DNA of 64,000 nt from Meghimatium bilineatum (GCA_034231615.1 CM067298.1:53410883-53474882), one strand, 5' to 3'; positions 10,548 through 21,743 are shown, counted from the first letter of the stretch. Notes: a model not told the origin generated them from the letters alone. Numbers and translations are program-made.

Positions 10548-10905
10548 CATAACCTTTCAGAGTCGTAGGGGTACCATATTAGATGCTTCAGCACACGAAG
10601 TCCTCCAGCGAATTCTATCAGCGATGCGGATGAGTATGGAAATATCTTGCCCTCTCCATTCCTTGATATTGTCTGTCCATGACTTTATTTGTCCTCCTCT
10701 GCTTCTTCCACCCTCGACAGTACCCTGCAGTATTGTTTTTGACAAGGAATCGTGCCTGCATACATGTCCGAACCAAGCTAGTTTTCGTTATTTCACTATT
10801 GGAAGCACTGGCTCCTGAACAGCTGCACACATCTCTACTTTATTTCTTACGTACACATTGGTATTGTGTTCCCTATAGGCAATTCGTCGAACTTGTCTGT
10901 AGTAT
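10548..10905 (-). mobile_element. RTE family G 3' end
   Basis: The minus frame carries SKTILQGTVEGGRSRGGQIK and RIRWRTSCAEAS, near-identical to the C terminus at 51845-52948, and the shared 3' UTR start GTACCCCTACGACTC. It is 5'-truncated near 10905, where the minisatellite begins. The high similarity to the other G copy suggests a young family. Confidence 0.85.
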
Positions 10906-12090
10906 GGCAACTATTTCGTGCATTGGAATACGTTAACGCCTAAGTGTAACAATAGAGTGCACTAAACTACTTTGAATCTTAAGTCTAACCATGATGTGTG
11001 TTGAACTACTTTGAAGCTTACGTGTAACTATGATGTGTGTTGAACTACTTTGAATCCTAAGTCTAACCATGATGTGTGTTGAACTACTTTGAAGCTTACG
11101 TGTAACTATGATGTGTGTTGAACTACTTTGAATCCTAAGTCTAACCATGATGTGTGTTGAACTACTTTGAAGCTTACGTGTAACTATGATGTGTGTTGAA
11201 CTACTTTGAATCCCAAGTCTATCCATGATGTGTGTTGAACTACTTTGAAGCTTACGTGTAACTATGCCGTGAATTGAATTATTTTGAAACCTAAATGTAA
11301 CAACATCATGTATTGGATTGCGTTGAAGCCTAAATGTAACCATGTCATGTATTGAAATACGTGGAAGCCTACGTGTAACCATGCTGTGTGTTGAACTACA
11401 TTGAAGCCTAAGTGTAACAATGGTGTACATTGAACTACTTTGAAGCCTAAGTGTAACCATGATGTTTGTTGAACTACTTTGAAATATAAGTGTAACCCTG
11501 ATGTGAATTGAACTATTTCGAATCCTAAATATAACCATGTCATGTATTAAAGTACATTGAAACCTAAATCTAACCATGTCATGTATTGAGGTATGTTGAA
11601 ACCTAAATCTAACCATGTCATGTATTGAAGTACATTGAAACCTAAATCTAACCATGTCATGTATTGAGGTATGTTGAAACCTAAATCTAACCATGTCATG
11701 TATTGAAGTACATTGAAACCTAAATCTAACCATGTCATGTATTGAGGTATGTTGAAACCTAAATCTAACCATGTCATATATTGAAGTACATTGAAACCTA
11801 AATCTAACCATGTCATGTATTGAGGTATGTTGAAACCTAAATCTAACCATGTCATGTATTGAGGTATGTTGAAACCTAAATCTAACCATGTCATGTATTG
11901 AAGTATGTTGAAACCTAAATCTAACCATGTCATGTATTGAAGTACATTGAAACCTAAATCTAACCATGTCATGTATTGAAGTACATTGAAACCTAAATCT
12001 AACCATGCCATGTATTGAGGTATGTTGAAACCTAAATATACCAATTGCGTCTATTAAACTACTTGGAAGTGTAACTAACACGTTTACATG
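10906..12090 (-). repeat. 39-bp minisatellite, about 28 units, with dimeric higher-order blocks
   Basis: Tandem units of 39 bp run through the block. The right part (about 11545-12045) has about 13 near-identical units in two variants, ending GAAGTACATTGAAACC or GAGGTATGTTGAAACC. The middle (11265-11545) is diverged. The left part (about 10970-11265) alternates two forms, giving a 78-bp dimer repeated four times. Because 39 is divisible by three, the minus strand stays open for 389 codons (12102-10933) with a 13-residue repeat such as RFRFQHTSIHDMV. Parts of a second minus frame are also open (165 codons at 12044-11547 and 93 codons at 11543-11262). Open stretches in more than one frame, and no start context or flanking exon, argue that this is noncoding. 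Confidence 0.9.
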
Positions 12091-12789
12091 TGTTCTCATC
12101 ACCTAAAAATCTACCATCAGTTTATGAACACCCTTTCTGCACCCACTAACAGAAATATTTGCAGTAACAAAAGATGTGTCTCTTTATTTTATTCTGTTGA
12201 ACACTAAAACAATTTTAAACAATTTTAAATCTGTCAATTTACCGCAAATCTGTTACCGCAGTCAGATGCATACCAGGAATATATGAACCTTGATCGACCC
12301 TACCAGCTAAATGTTTTAGCCTAGAATGACTTATAAGTTTATTATTCTTGCTACGACCTATAACCCACGGTAGTATAAATCAATATACACCGGGGGAATC
12401 TTTCAAAGCGTCAACAGTAACGGACACAAAATGCTGTATAATAAACGAGAAGAATATATGTTTACAAAGTGTAAAAAAAAACAACAGAAAAAACGTTTAA
12501 ACTTCTTGTTGTTATGAAGCAAATCATGTAAGAGTAATATAAATGAGAATACTGATTACTCAGGAGGATACAGCCGTGCCGTAATATCTGATAACTGTTT
12601 TTGTTACTGATATTTTGTTAGTGACGTGTTTGTTACTGCTCAGTCTTTTCTGTGGATCTAATGTTAAGACATTGCTGAATATTCTCAAACGACATCACTT
12701 TGTATTTAGTAATCTAATACTTAGAAATCGTCAATGTGGTGTCCAATGTCAACAAAGAATAGAAAAACTTCGACTATTGTATAGGAAAT
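12091..12789. other. Spacer, nothing recognised
   Basis: No feature recognised before the SINE at 12790. Confidence 0.4.
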
Positions 12790-12949
12790 CCCGCCGAAGT
12801 CGGATGTGTCGGGCCATTGGCGCAAATAAAACGGCGACACAACGCATTTCCATTCTCTGGACTACATCCTGCTGGAAATCTAGTATGGATCATGGTCCTG
12901 CTACAAAAGGAGATCCAGCGGGAGTTTGAGAATGAACGAAGAAGAAGAA
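12790..12949 (+). mobile_element. SINE B, full-length, 11-bp target duplication
   Basis: The 160-bp element starts CCCGCCGAAGTCGGATGTGT, contains GGCGACACAACGCATTTCC and GGACTACATCCTGCTGG, and ends GAACGAAGAAGAAGAA. It is flanked by perfect 11-bp direct repeats GTATAGGAAAT (12779-12789 and 12950-12960). No clear tRNA A and B boxes are seen. A further 13-mer AGTCGGATGTGTC recurs at about 12972, possibly a scrap of another copy. Confidence 0.9.
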
Positions 12950-13144
12950 GTATAGGAAATATGGAGATTAAAGTCGGATGTGTCAGTCAGAAATGTTCAT
13001 GTATTGCATGCAGACGTTATCTCATGCCACATACCATTCGTTTCCTGCACCATTTCCGTATAATCAGCTTGAAAAAGAGAACGTTAGAAGACATAATTCT
13101 TTAGAAATATCAATGACAACGATTAATAAAATCGTTTAGAGAAA

Positions 13145-13210
13145 TATATTTCTGGTCTAGCTCAGTGGCGGGAAGGCCCACCACGCGATCGGATGGCTAA
13201 AGTACAAAGT
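13145..13210 (+). mobile_element. Possible tRNA-like SINE head
   Basis: GGTCTAGCTCAGTGGCGGG is a good box A (TAGCTCAGTGG). No box B follows at the expected distance, so it is not a working tRNA gene; a SINE head fragment is possible. Confidence 0.25.
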
Positions 13211-13570
13211 ACAAACACCGTCGCAGGCAACTGTGTATTTAGACCGTTCAGAAAACAGTGGCAACCTACTAACGTATTTATATTACCTAGAAAATCATTA
13301 TAGTAAATATTCTGAGAGGACCGCTTTATCTGGAATAGGATATACCCCCAAATTGAGAGATATTAAAATACTCTCTAACTGGAATTATATTTGTGATATT
13401 ATACGTGAAAATTACACTCTAACTAGAAACATGTGATTTAATATGTGAAAACACACTCTAAATGAAAATTATTAGGGGGATATACTATTTGAAAATGTAC
13501 TCTTTTATAACTACGTTAAATTGATATAATGTACTAAATTTATAAGTACATTACTATTGATATATGTTAT
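13211..13570. other. AT-rich spacer with weak internal repeats
   Basis: Phrases such as TACGTGAAAATTACACTCTA and TATGTGAAAACACACTCTA suggest a decayed tandem of about 45 bp near 13390-13470. Nothing else is recognised. Confidence 0.35.
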
Positions 13571-14030
13571 TTGATATTGATATATACTATTGATGGATGC
13601 GAAAGTTGGAAAGCAACATCACATCTAGAACAAAGATTAAACGCCTTTGAAAACAAGTATCTTAAACGTATACTGATTATCAATTTTTCAGACTTAAAAT
13701 CAAATACAATTGTTAGGCAAGAATCAAAACAAGAATATGTATCCACCTATATTAGAAGGCGTCGCTAGAATTACATCTGACACTCGCTGAAAATGGATAC
13801 CAAAAGACTCCCCTGTCAAGCTTTGATGTGGTCAACAAGGGGAAAGAGAAAACGAGGAATAACAAGAGAAACGTTACGTAGAGCTATTACAAGAGAACAC
13901 TTCACCATTAGTATCAGAGACAATGAAGACCTAAAACAAATTGCAATGCAACGCGAGATATTGAAATCTATGATATCCACCGCAAGTTCCGTCTCTGGCC
14001 CTAGAGGAATAACTTACTTTTTATAGCATA
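13571..14030 (+). mobile_element. RTE-like LINE C-terminal fragment (J/R-like)
   Basis: Frame 1 (13571-13768) reads DGCESWKATSHLEQRLNAFE then KYLKRIL and ends in the basic RRRR. Frame 2 (13793-14026) reads LPCQALMWSTRGKRKRG then TRETLRRAI and EDLKQIAMQRE. This is the standard post-RT order of RTE-like proteins, as in family J at 19394 and R at 59000-59400, with a frameshift near 13770. No RT palm is present. Confidence 0.75.
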
Positions 14031-14057
14031 CACATAAATCGACAATGGCCACAATAA

Positions 14058-14200
14058 CAGACAGTAATAAAAATACAAATTGACCAATTTCACAGTAATA
14101 AAAATACAAAAAGGCTCCAGAATCTAAATAAAAAATTGACAAGTGACAGTAATATAAATACAATTTGGCAAGGGCCAAAGTAATATAAATATAAAGATCG
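14058..14200 (+). repeat. Imperfect AT-rich tandem repeat
   Basis: ACAGTAATAAAAATACAAA and variants recur four times at about 35-45 bp spacing. Confidence 0.5.
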
Positions 14201-15082
14201 CTCTTGTCCCTGTGTTATCTTAACATAATTACGGCCTAGTCATTTATAAATGTCACTTCAAAACTTCTACTCTTTTTTGAATAAATTCTTCTTTTTTCAA
14301 TGAACATCTGAATTTGTTGAGACTGATTCTGTTCATTTATCAGTTCGACGTGTTTTTGTTATTGTTTCTTGATAAAAACCTATATGTCGCAAAGTAAAAT
14401 ATTCTTCAGTTCATATCATTTCTATTAATTACAATATTAGTTATACTTTTTATATTAGATTTGTTTAATGGTAACATGTAACTACTTATTGTTTGTATCC
14501 TTTGGCAGAATCAGTTTGTGTTGCTAGAAACTGGACACGTTGGCTTTGTGATATAGTTGAGTGTCTTGTGTATTAAGATTTCCCCTTACTTAATTTTTTC
14601 AAACTTCTGCCGTTTAATATAGAGTAGTCTAGAAGCATGTAATACATTGCATAGTTGATTTCCAATTACACTGCAAAATCTGCGCCTTTGAAGCCAACTA
14701 TAACTTCCTTCAACATATCCGTCTTCATCGTGCAGTTTTAGTATTTTGATATTTTGTGGATTGGTGTAATCAGTCCCAACCCATTCCCCCCTTTGTCTCT
14801 ACTTCCAATATGAATGGTAAATCAAAGTTTTACTATTCTTTCTTTCCCTGTCGGTCCAATGGAACACGAGCGCTATAAAAATATAGTTGTATGATATCAA
14901 GTATATCTCGCAGCCTGTACTTCTTGATAAAACAATTGAAACTTTAAAACAAACAGGTACAGTTTATGCAAATGTGGCCTTTTTTTAACGAAACAAATGC
15001 GTATATTATTTAACGAAACGTAATATCGATAAATACTCACTTCACAGAAGCTAAGTGTACTTGCGGATCCATTGACTTACTC
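14201..15082. other. Spacer, nothing recognised
   Basis: AT-rich, no recognised features. Confidence 0.4.
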
Positions 15083-15159
15083 GCTACACACTGAGAGCCC
15101 CCCACCACCACGATTGGATAACCAGGAGGGGCGGGGGGGGGGGGCTCTCAATGTGTAGC
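15083..15159. repeat. Inverted repeat with G/C-run arms
   Basis: Arms 15083-15103 and 15139-15159 (GCTACACACTGAGAGCCCCC and its complement) match in 20 of 21 bases around a 35-bp spacer. The right arm is preceded by a run of G that also carries GGGG tracts, so hairpin or G-quadruplex formation is possible. It may be the remnant of a small transposon; no target duplication was found. Confidence 0.75.
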
Positions 15160-15286
15160 ACGCATTTCAAGGCTTACATAGCAAAGTTTTAATTCTAGAT
15201 CAGCTAGGTCACGATATCTTAATGAAACTATGCGTAATATTAAAATGTTAAACTTATCACGTGATGAGTTCACATTACCTTAACCT
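15160..15286. other. Spacer
   Basis: Nothing recognised. Confidence 0.3.
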
Positions 15287-15296
15287 GTACACATAG

Positions 15297-15816
15297 TCAG
15301 TCAGTCAGTTTCTCTTTTGCCAAGTTTGGCACATAGGGCGGATGTCATAGTGCTTCATGCCTGTCGGTAGTTGCTAGGGATTGCAGGTCTTGCGCAATTG
15401 TACCTGTTGATTTTAATTCATTCATAAATGTTCTTCTGAGCGTTTTTTTTGGTCTTCCCTGTTTTCATTCCCCGTGTGGTGTCCACATGTAGGCTTGTCG
15501 TGGAATTATGTCTTCCTTCATTCTAAGTACATGCCCGATGTATGTCCAGGGGCGTTTTCTGATGATGTTCATCATGTATTCTTGTTTTGTCTCCTCTCTT
15601 GTATGTCGTTTGATTTGAAGTCTTTCCAATTAGTATTTGTGATTTTTCTGAGACACCTATTCTCGAAGGCAACTAACTTCTTATCCATTATTGCGGTAGA
15701 TTTCCAACTTTCACATCCATATGTTAATGATGGAATCACACTTGTATTGAATAGTCGCAGTTTGATGTGTTTACTTGAGATCTTCGATCTCCAGATTTTT
15801 GAGAGTTTGTTAAAGG
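15297..15816 (-). mobile_element. RTE family J 3' end with 10-bp target duplication
   Basis: On the minus strand the sequence reads SLTYGCESWKSTAIMDKKLV (near 15730) then FENRCLRKITNTNWKDFKS, and ends in (CTGA)n at 15297-15310 after GGCAAAAGAGAAAC. GTACACATAG occurs at both ends (15287-15296 and 15817-15826), a perfect target duplication that defines the 520-bp insertion. It is 5'-truncated, with stops in the distal part. Confidence 0.9.
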
Positions 15817-15858
15817 GTACACATAGACAAGACAAAACATATAAAAACTATTATCCTC

Positions 15859-15882
15859 TAATATATATATATATATATATAT
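15859..15882. repeat. (TA)n microsatellite
   Basis: A short TA tract followed by GTATGTATATATACACACAC. Confidence 0.9.
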
Positions 15883-16629
15883 GTATGTATATATACACAC
15901 ACTTCTTATTAGTAATAAGCTGAATGCCCATTTACATCCTTGAAAGTGAACGTTTATGGTTCTCGGTGAATTTAAATGCCATTGTAAAGTGTGTATTGTT
16001 TTCTGTGTTCCAATCTACCGACCTATATTCATAGTGACATGAGACAACATAAATGGAAATACATAATAACCTTCAAACTAATGTGGAAAGAATAGTAATG
16101 CAATAAGTAATGTTTAAAACCAGTGTTTCAAAACGTGAGATATATGTACCACATGGGGGTATGGTGGGGAGGATTTTTTACTTTTTAGAGGAACACGTTG
16201 AGAATTATCACCTTACCCAGTCTTGTAACATCGATCCCAAAGAGAACGAAAACGGTTCCTCTTTCTCATTAGGAACCAGGAGGGGGGGGGGGTGAACATT
16301 TATTTCAATAGAGGCCACGGAGATAAAGTAATTGAGAAACACTAGTTGAAATATTTCAATTTGAGACTGCAATATTCGTTTACGTATTCAATGAGCGCAA
16401 CATGCGAGATGGTCACTGTGCTTCGAGAGTGTACAAAGAATGAACATAGTGCGATTATGAGTATTTTTTTTTGGTAGCATAATGACTATCTGTCAATGAC
16501 ATTAATAAGATGTTCGTTTTTTACACTGACATTTGTTTATCGCGAAAAGCGGTGCATAACTGGGTAAACCAGTTTTAACATGGAAACGTCATCTGTTGTT
16601 GTCGTGCTCTTAGAATTGAAACATAAATT
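15883..16629. other. Spacer, nothing recognised
   Basis: Contains G runs (16281-16292) but no recognised gene or shared repeat. Confidence 0.4.
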
Positions 16630-16791
16630 CCCGCTGAAGACAGATGTGTCGAACCATTGTCGCAAATAAAATGGCGACACAATACATTTCCATTCTCTGA
16701 CTACATCCTACTGGAAATCTAGAATGGATCATGGTCCTGCTACCAGAGAGATCCATCAGGAGTTTGAAAATAAACGCTGAAGAAGAAGAAG
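16630..16791 (+). mobile_element. SINE B, full-length copy
   Basis: CCCGCTGAAGACAGATGTGT to AACGCTGAAGAAGAAGAAGG follows the SINE B order of 12790-12949 with more substitutions. Flanks AACATAAA and AATATAAA may be a decayed target duplication. Confidence 0.85.
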
Positions 16792-18319
16792 GAATATAAA
16801 CGTAAAGCTCATAGGGTGAAGGATATGATTTTAGCTGAAAGGTGAATAATGGTAGACACAATGGCAACCGCAAGGTGTTCTCACGATACACCGGACAGAG
16901 TAAAGCATGATCATTTGAAATTCGTGAAAGTGTGCTCACAATGGGAACCCAGAAAATTTACTGATAAAGCTATATTACCCCAATGGCCCAATGGTTGTAG
17001 CAGTTTGAGACGTCTTCCAATGTTGAACGAAATTACGTGGAAAAATATAAGAATAATGCCAGGCCAGTCTTAAACTGGTTTACGTTTTCACTTTCGTATC
17101 GTATGTATTTATTTTTACAGCCAATTGTGACTTATTTATAAAATCCCCTCCCCCCTTTCCATTTCCACTCCAACATTCCAGTGATGAGGATTGAAGACGA
17201 ACAATTGTGATTATTACAATACTATTCTTATTCCCTTTACTGTGTTAAGTCTGATAGAACGGTATTTCAGTTTATATTTTTGTAATGTTTGCAACAGTAT
17301 ACCACACATGATGAATGGCCTGTGCAGTGCGAAGGCTTTTTAGAGGGTCTTGTTTGTTTATACGTTCGTTGTATTTGAGGAATTTACATTTCTGTTCAGA
17401 GTATGTCCTGTTTATGTATCAACCTACTGGTCGGCATTCGTATTAGATTGAGAATAGATAATTTGATGTTTTAACTGAAACCACGTCTGTTGTTAGGATG
17501 AGAATCAACCGAATTTGGAAAACGTGTTGGAAGTTGCGAGGAGCAACAACTGAAAATTATATTGGGTGTCTATGAAGTCGCTGTGAACTATCATCACATA
17601 TTCGCACTAAATACTCTCACTCCATTTGACGTAGTGTCGTAACCAAATTTATAAAATGCACAATTACGTTGTAAACACCATATATTATTAGAAGATATAT
17701 GTTCAGTTGACGTTCAGTAAACCAACTACGAAGCAAGTGTACTAACCTCTAAGCATTCGCGGGTCTCCATCAGTAACGCATTGTCTAAAAAATATCGTCT
17801 CATTATAACAAATAACTGGTAGACGTATATGTGTTTACAAAGTCCAATGTACAAAACACCATCAGCACTTTAACAGGTTTGTTTCTCTATCTCATCAATG
17901 GCTAGACTATCTTGATATTTGTATCGTTTTTGAAAACGTCATCGGTTAAGGGATCAATAGATAAATTTTACTGTTAATTTTCTATTACGCATACTTCTGT
18001 ACAGTTTCATTTTTTATTACAGGATACTTATTTTCTAGATTACAAAACAATAGCATTAAATAATATCCATATTTGCAGTTAATATTGACAGAGAAAACGC
18101 TTTTTTCCGTGATGATTCCACCATAAGTAATAACATGTATAAATAATTTAGGGGTTTTTAAATGATGTGATGAAATTAATTAGACGCTAGAAATAACATT
18201 AAAACACGTCATATGAAATAGCGGAACGGGAGAAGCAAGGAAGGACAATCAACTAGAGATACATTTTTTCTGACTGACAAGATTCAAAGGGCTCATAAGT
18301 CGTAGATGATTGACTTCAC
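16792..18319. other. Spacer, nothing recognised
   Basis: About 1.5 kb. The 74-codon frame 16849-17073 shows no family features. No repeats linked to other parts of the window were noticed. Confidence 0.4.
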
Positions 18320-18538
18320 TCTACTCGGTTTCCCATATGTTCTCGTCACTTTCAACGAAGCAGCACGCCGCTAACCGAGAGTATCACTCATAGCACGTAA
18401 CTTCGTAGCTTCAAGTGACAATCCACAGTAATTTCCGGCAACATCCACCTTGAAAACAAGACGAGACGAGCTGGATTCCAACTCATGACCACTTGAACAC
18501 AAGGTGAACATCTTAACTACTACACTAGGGAGATCCCC
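18320..18538 (-). mobile_element. SINE A, near full-length
   Basis: Read on the minus strand it begins GGGGATCTCCCTAGTGTAGT (box A region). It continues past the degraded box B near 18480 to CGTCTTGTTTTCAAGGTGGA, TTGTCACTTGAAGCTACGAA and the 3' body. The organisation equals the copy at 62262-62493. The tRNA-derived head suggests pol III transcription. Confidence 0.85.
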
Positions 18539-18789
18539 GCCTGATAAAATTATTATCAAGACTGACAAGATTTTAATCGAGATCGTCAGCTTCCAATTTG
18601 TATAAAAATTTGTAAAACATTCATATTTCATTCCAACAATCAATCAATCCATCATTTTCATAAACCAGTAACCCGACAGGGTCTTAGGGTACTTCAGTGC
18701 ATGCGTCGAAAACATAGAGCCATCCATAGATTTATATTCCTATTAGACTGTGCAAATGAGTGTGATGTTGTCTGCATATAATGTTTGAT
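18539..18789. other. Spacer
   Basis: Nothing recognised. Confidence 0.3.
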
Positions 18790-18900
18790 GCGTACATCTG
18801 CTTCTTCCAAAATCAACTATACCGTGCAGGATCGTCAACTTTATTTCTCACGGACACATTTTTCTTATGCTCTCTATAGGAAATACGCAAAATTCGCATA
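18790..18900 (-). mobile_element. RTE G/H-like fragment
   Basis: ACTTTATTTCTCACGGACAC and CTCTATAGGAAATACGCAAA parallel 52125-52185 of family G. Only about 110 bp remains. Confidence 0.5.
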
Positions 18901-19034
18901 TAACACTTGCGTATTGATTCTACATATGTATTGGCTATACTTTACAGTATTTTTGTTGGGGCCAGGTATAGTTGGCTGCGCAAAGCTCCCCTCCAATAAT
19001 CATTCAACAGCTAATAGGCGATGAAGCTATAAAT

Positions 19035-19755
19035 AGCGCCGCATTCTATCTATCTATTCGCTGAAACCCTTTGTTGCCTTTCAGTGTCAGGGGTAGAAGA
19101 GTTTTCTGGAGACGACCCTCTTGTGTGCCGCGTATATTGTGGAATTTTTGGTCTCTTTTATTTCGATTGCCCATCGTTTTCGTGGTCGGCCTCAAGGTCT
19201 GCCGTCGCTGTATCTGTGTAGCATATCTGTGGTATAGTGTCTGATGATAGTATGCTGATGTGTGTAAACCATTTGATCTGTTATCTCTTGATGTATATTA
19301 AGATTGGGGTGGTACCAGTTTTTTGTCGGATGTCCTCCTTTCTCACCGTCTCTTAGCGATATTCCTAGGATTCTGTGTAAGCATGTCATTTCAAAAGATA
19401 TACTAAGAGAGAATACAAAACAAGAATATGTGACGAACATCATCAGAAAAAGTCGCTGGACATACGTTGGTCACATACTTAGAATGAAGGAAGACAGAAT
19501 TCCACGGCAATCCTTCATGTGGACACCACACGGGGAAAGAATACAGGGAAGAACAAAAACAACGCTCAAGAGAACATTTATGAATGAATTAAAATCAACA
19601 GGCATAACTTCACAAGACCTGAAATCCGTGGCAACTGACCGACAAACATGGAACACTATGACATCCACTCTATGTGCCAAACGTGGCAAAAGAGGAACTG
19701 AATGATGCCATTTCAGCTGTCACAAGTTTACGTTTATCTTGTGCGCATCCTGTTA
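19035..19755 (-). mobile_element. RTE family K 3' end, interrupted by family J
   Basis: On the minus strand EMTCLHRILGISLRDGEKGG then YTHQHTIIRHYT and a GRPRKRW-type segment match the plus-strand K copy at 53490-54045. The 3' end carries AAAGGGTTTCAGCGAATAGA and a GATA-type tail (about 19045-19060). The upstream part, GTGACAGCTGAAATGGCAT when read on the minus strand, lies at 19705-19730 beyond the family J insertion. It is 5'-truncated and frameshifted. Confidence 0.8.
19394..19704 (+). mobile_element. RTE family J 3' end, inserted in family K with target duplication
   Basis: An open frame reads KDILRENTKQEYVTNIIRKS, then RWTYVGHILRMKEDRIPRQS, and ends TSTLCAKRGKRGTE and a stop. This is the C-terminal domain of RTE ORF2. 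ATGTCATTTCA at 19383-19393 and ATGCCATTTCA at 19705-19715 are 11-bp direct repeats with one mismatch. Removing the 311-bp insert plus one repeat restores continuity of family K. The intact frame and clean duplication indicate a fairly late insertion. Confidence 0.92.
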
Positions 19756-19939
19756 TTACAAGTGAAATGCAGCAACTCTACAGCTGAGAGTAGTTAGAAA
19801 GTAGTGAGCAGAAACAATAAAAACCCATACACTGTGGTCATCCCATGCCCCACTATCCAAGCATATTTGAAGAGGCTAGAATATGGTTTAATATGGTTTA
19901 CGAAATCATAGTGAAGGACATACCACCAACACTGAATTT
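19756..19939. other. Spacer
   Basis: Contains the local duplication AATATGGTTTAATATGGTTTA; nothing else recognised. Confidence 0.3.
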
Positions 19940-20165
19940 ATAAACTAAGTGGTTGTATCAAATGGTCATTATCATGTGATGGACTAAAAACATATGGATG
20001 TGAATCTGGAATAATCACCAATAAAGTGAGAAAACAAAAATTGCAGCATTTGAATGAAAATGTTACAGAAGAATCTCTAGAAGCCATGGATCTTAACAGA
20101 TCACCAGTATGGTGATTCTGAGAGAATTAAAAGTAAAAATAAAAACAGGATAAACAACAACATGT
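19940..20165 (+). mobile_element. RTE family I-like fragment
   Basis: TYGCESGIITNKVRKQKLQH, then YRRI-like and RELK-like segments in shifting frames, resemble LTYGCESWTINKLESGRLEA of family I (53270-53400, minus). Heavily decayed. Confidence 0.5.
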
Positions 20166-20524
20166 GATTACAATAAATCTGAGTGAAATAAATGAGAACA
20201 TGGATGCCTAATTTATGTTAAAACACTCATCATGAATGTAAATATCTTATTTAGCATGATACTGCTGTTATAAATTGTTCCATCTTTATCAGAGGTTGGC
20301 AAAACACAGCTGGAAGACAAAATCATGAGAGCCAATCCTGTGCTGCTAGTTTGGAAATATGTTTTAGAATGCATATATACACTGTCCCTTTATCCTATGG
20401 CAGTGTTAAATGGTGAAGAGTCATCGAGTCATAAGTCATGCCTTCTCTAGTTATAATAGTGTTAAAGATGATACCAACACCAGTTTATGTATCTTCAACA
20501 CAAACTGTGACATATAAGCCGATG
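20166..20524. other. Spacer, nothing recognised
   Basis: No feature recognised. Confidence 0.35.
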
Positions 20525-21330
20525 TAGTCTAATATAGTAGCGTATTCAATAAGATGGCGACAACCAGAGTTCTCATATAAATAACCTGTTTATTGCGTCA
20601 TTACAACGTCCAGGTTTACAATATCAAGTTTACAACATCCAGGGTTACGACATCAATAGGTCAATGTACAGCTTCTTAAGAAATTAAATAGTTCTCGGGC
20701 TTTCTTAGAGACTTAATCCGTCTCTCAACTGGGATATTTTCATGCTCTACTAAAACTTCCAAATTACCTTTGAAACTAAGCTTCCCTACCTATTACATCT
20801 AAGTAATTTTTAGTTCGGGTCGCAACCTGAGTCCCGAACCTAGTCCTGGTCTCTGTACCTCGTCTACCGTCTGTACCACCGCTTCCTTTATCCCAGTAAA
20901 ATCAGAGTTCCCTAGTATTTGAGGAAAACCTTTGACCAATCAAAAAGCTTCCCTCGGACATTCTCACATCTGTTTTAAAGTTCCACTCTCCTTGTCATTA
21001 AATTGATGATTGCAAGTTACATACATCCAAGACATTCCCTCTGCAACTCTTGTGTTCAAGCTGGTCGCATGTATCTTTTCCCACCAAAGGTGACAGCCAC
21101 GCCTCTATACTTTAGCACTTTGGTTTCTCTATAATGATCAAGGCGAATGATACATTGTATATGGTATGGCATTACCTTGCCGAATGAGTGTTCCTTTCCA
21201 GACGAACAATGCCCCTTTGTTAGGCAGTCGTACATCGGTCGACTTGTTGACCTATGTTGTCTGCTTGCTAGCTTCGTGGAGACTGACGTTCTTAAACATG
21301 GGTTATGTGTCCTGAAGACAGGTTTGTGAC
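20525..21330 (-). mobile_element. Possible solo LTR
   Basis: On the minus strand the block starts TGTCACAAACCTGTCTTCAG (21330). It contains GCAATAAACAGG (polyadenylation-like) about 70 bp before its end, then TTATTTATATGAG, and ends near TATTAGACTACA (about 20525). This fits an LTR starting TGTCACA and ending in CA, with no internal gag or pol next to it. I could not find a convincing short target duplication, and only one copy exists here. It contains a short local duplication of ACAACRTCCAGG-type phrases near 20610-20650. Confidence 0.3.
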
Positions 21331-21743
21331 AATATTGTTTCTACACTTTACTTGTTCATATGATTCTGTTGGACAGTCTTTCTGGATGTGACTAAACAGT
21401 TCTATTGTACCGGTCTGCCACACCTCTATCTATAATAATCTCACAAAATATAAATCACAAGTTCTCACAGTCAAACTATAAATATTGATGTTAAACAATG
21501 GAAATGTTTTCGTCATAACCCGGAATTGGACACAAGACGAAATAATATTTAGTAAGACAATATCCGACGGTACCCTTTTGATGATTGATATGGCAAACAA
21601 CAAAACCATAAATTTGATCAGATCAATTCTTCTGATTGAAGCTCTTTAAGTTAATTTTTCATCAGGAAGCTCCGGCGTTAATAAATATGATTTCATCTCT
21701 TCTAGAAAACCTTTTCAGATCTTCCAAAACAGATGGTATGAAC
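21331..21743. other. Spacer, nothing recognised
   Basis: No feature recognised. Confidence 0.35.

Noticed and set aside
10906..12090. CRISPR-like array
   Set aside because: Units are contiguous with no unique spacers, in a eukaryotic retrotransposon-rich context.
10933..12102. 389-codon periodic open frame as a real repeat protein gene
   Set aside because: The repeat unit is 39 bp, so frames stay open automatically; a second minus frame is also largely open, and there is no splice or start context or flanking coding exon. Kept as a minisatellite.
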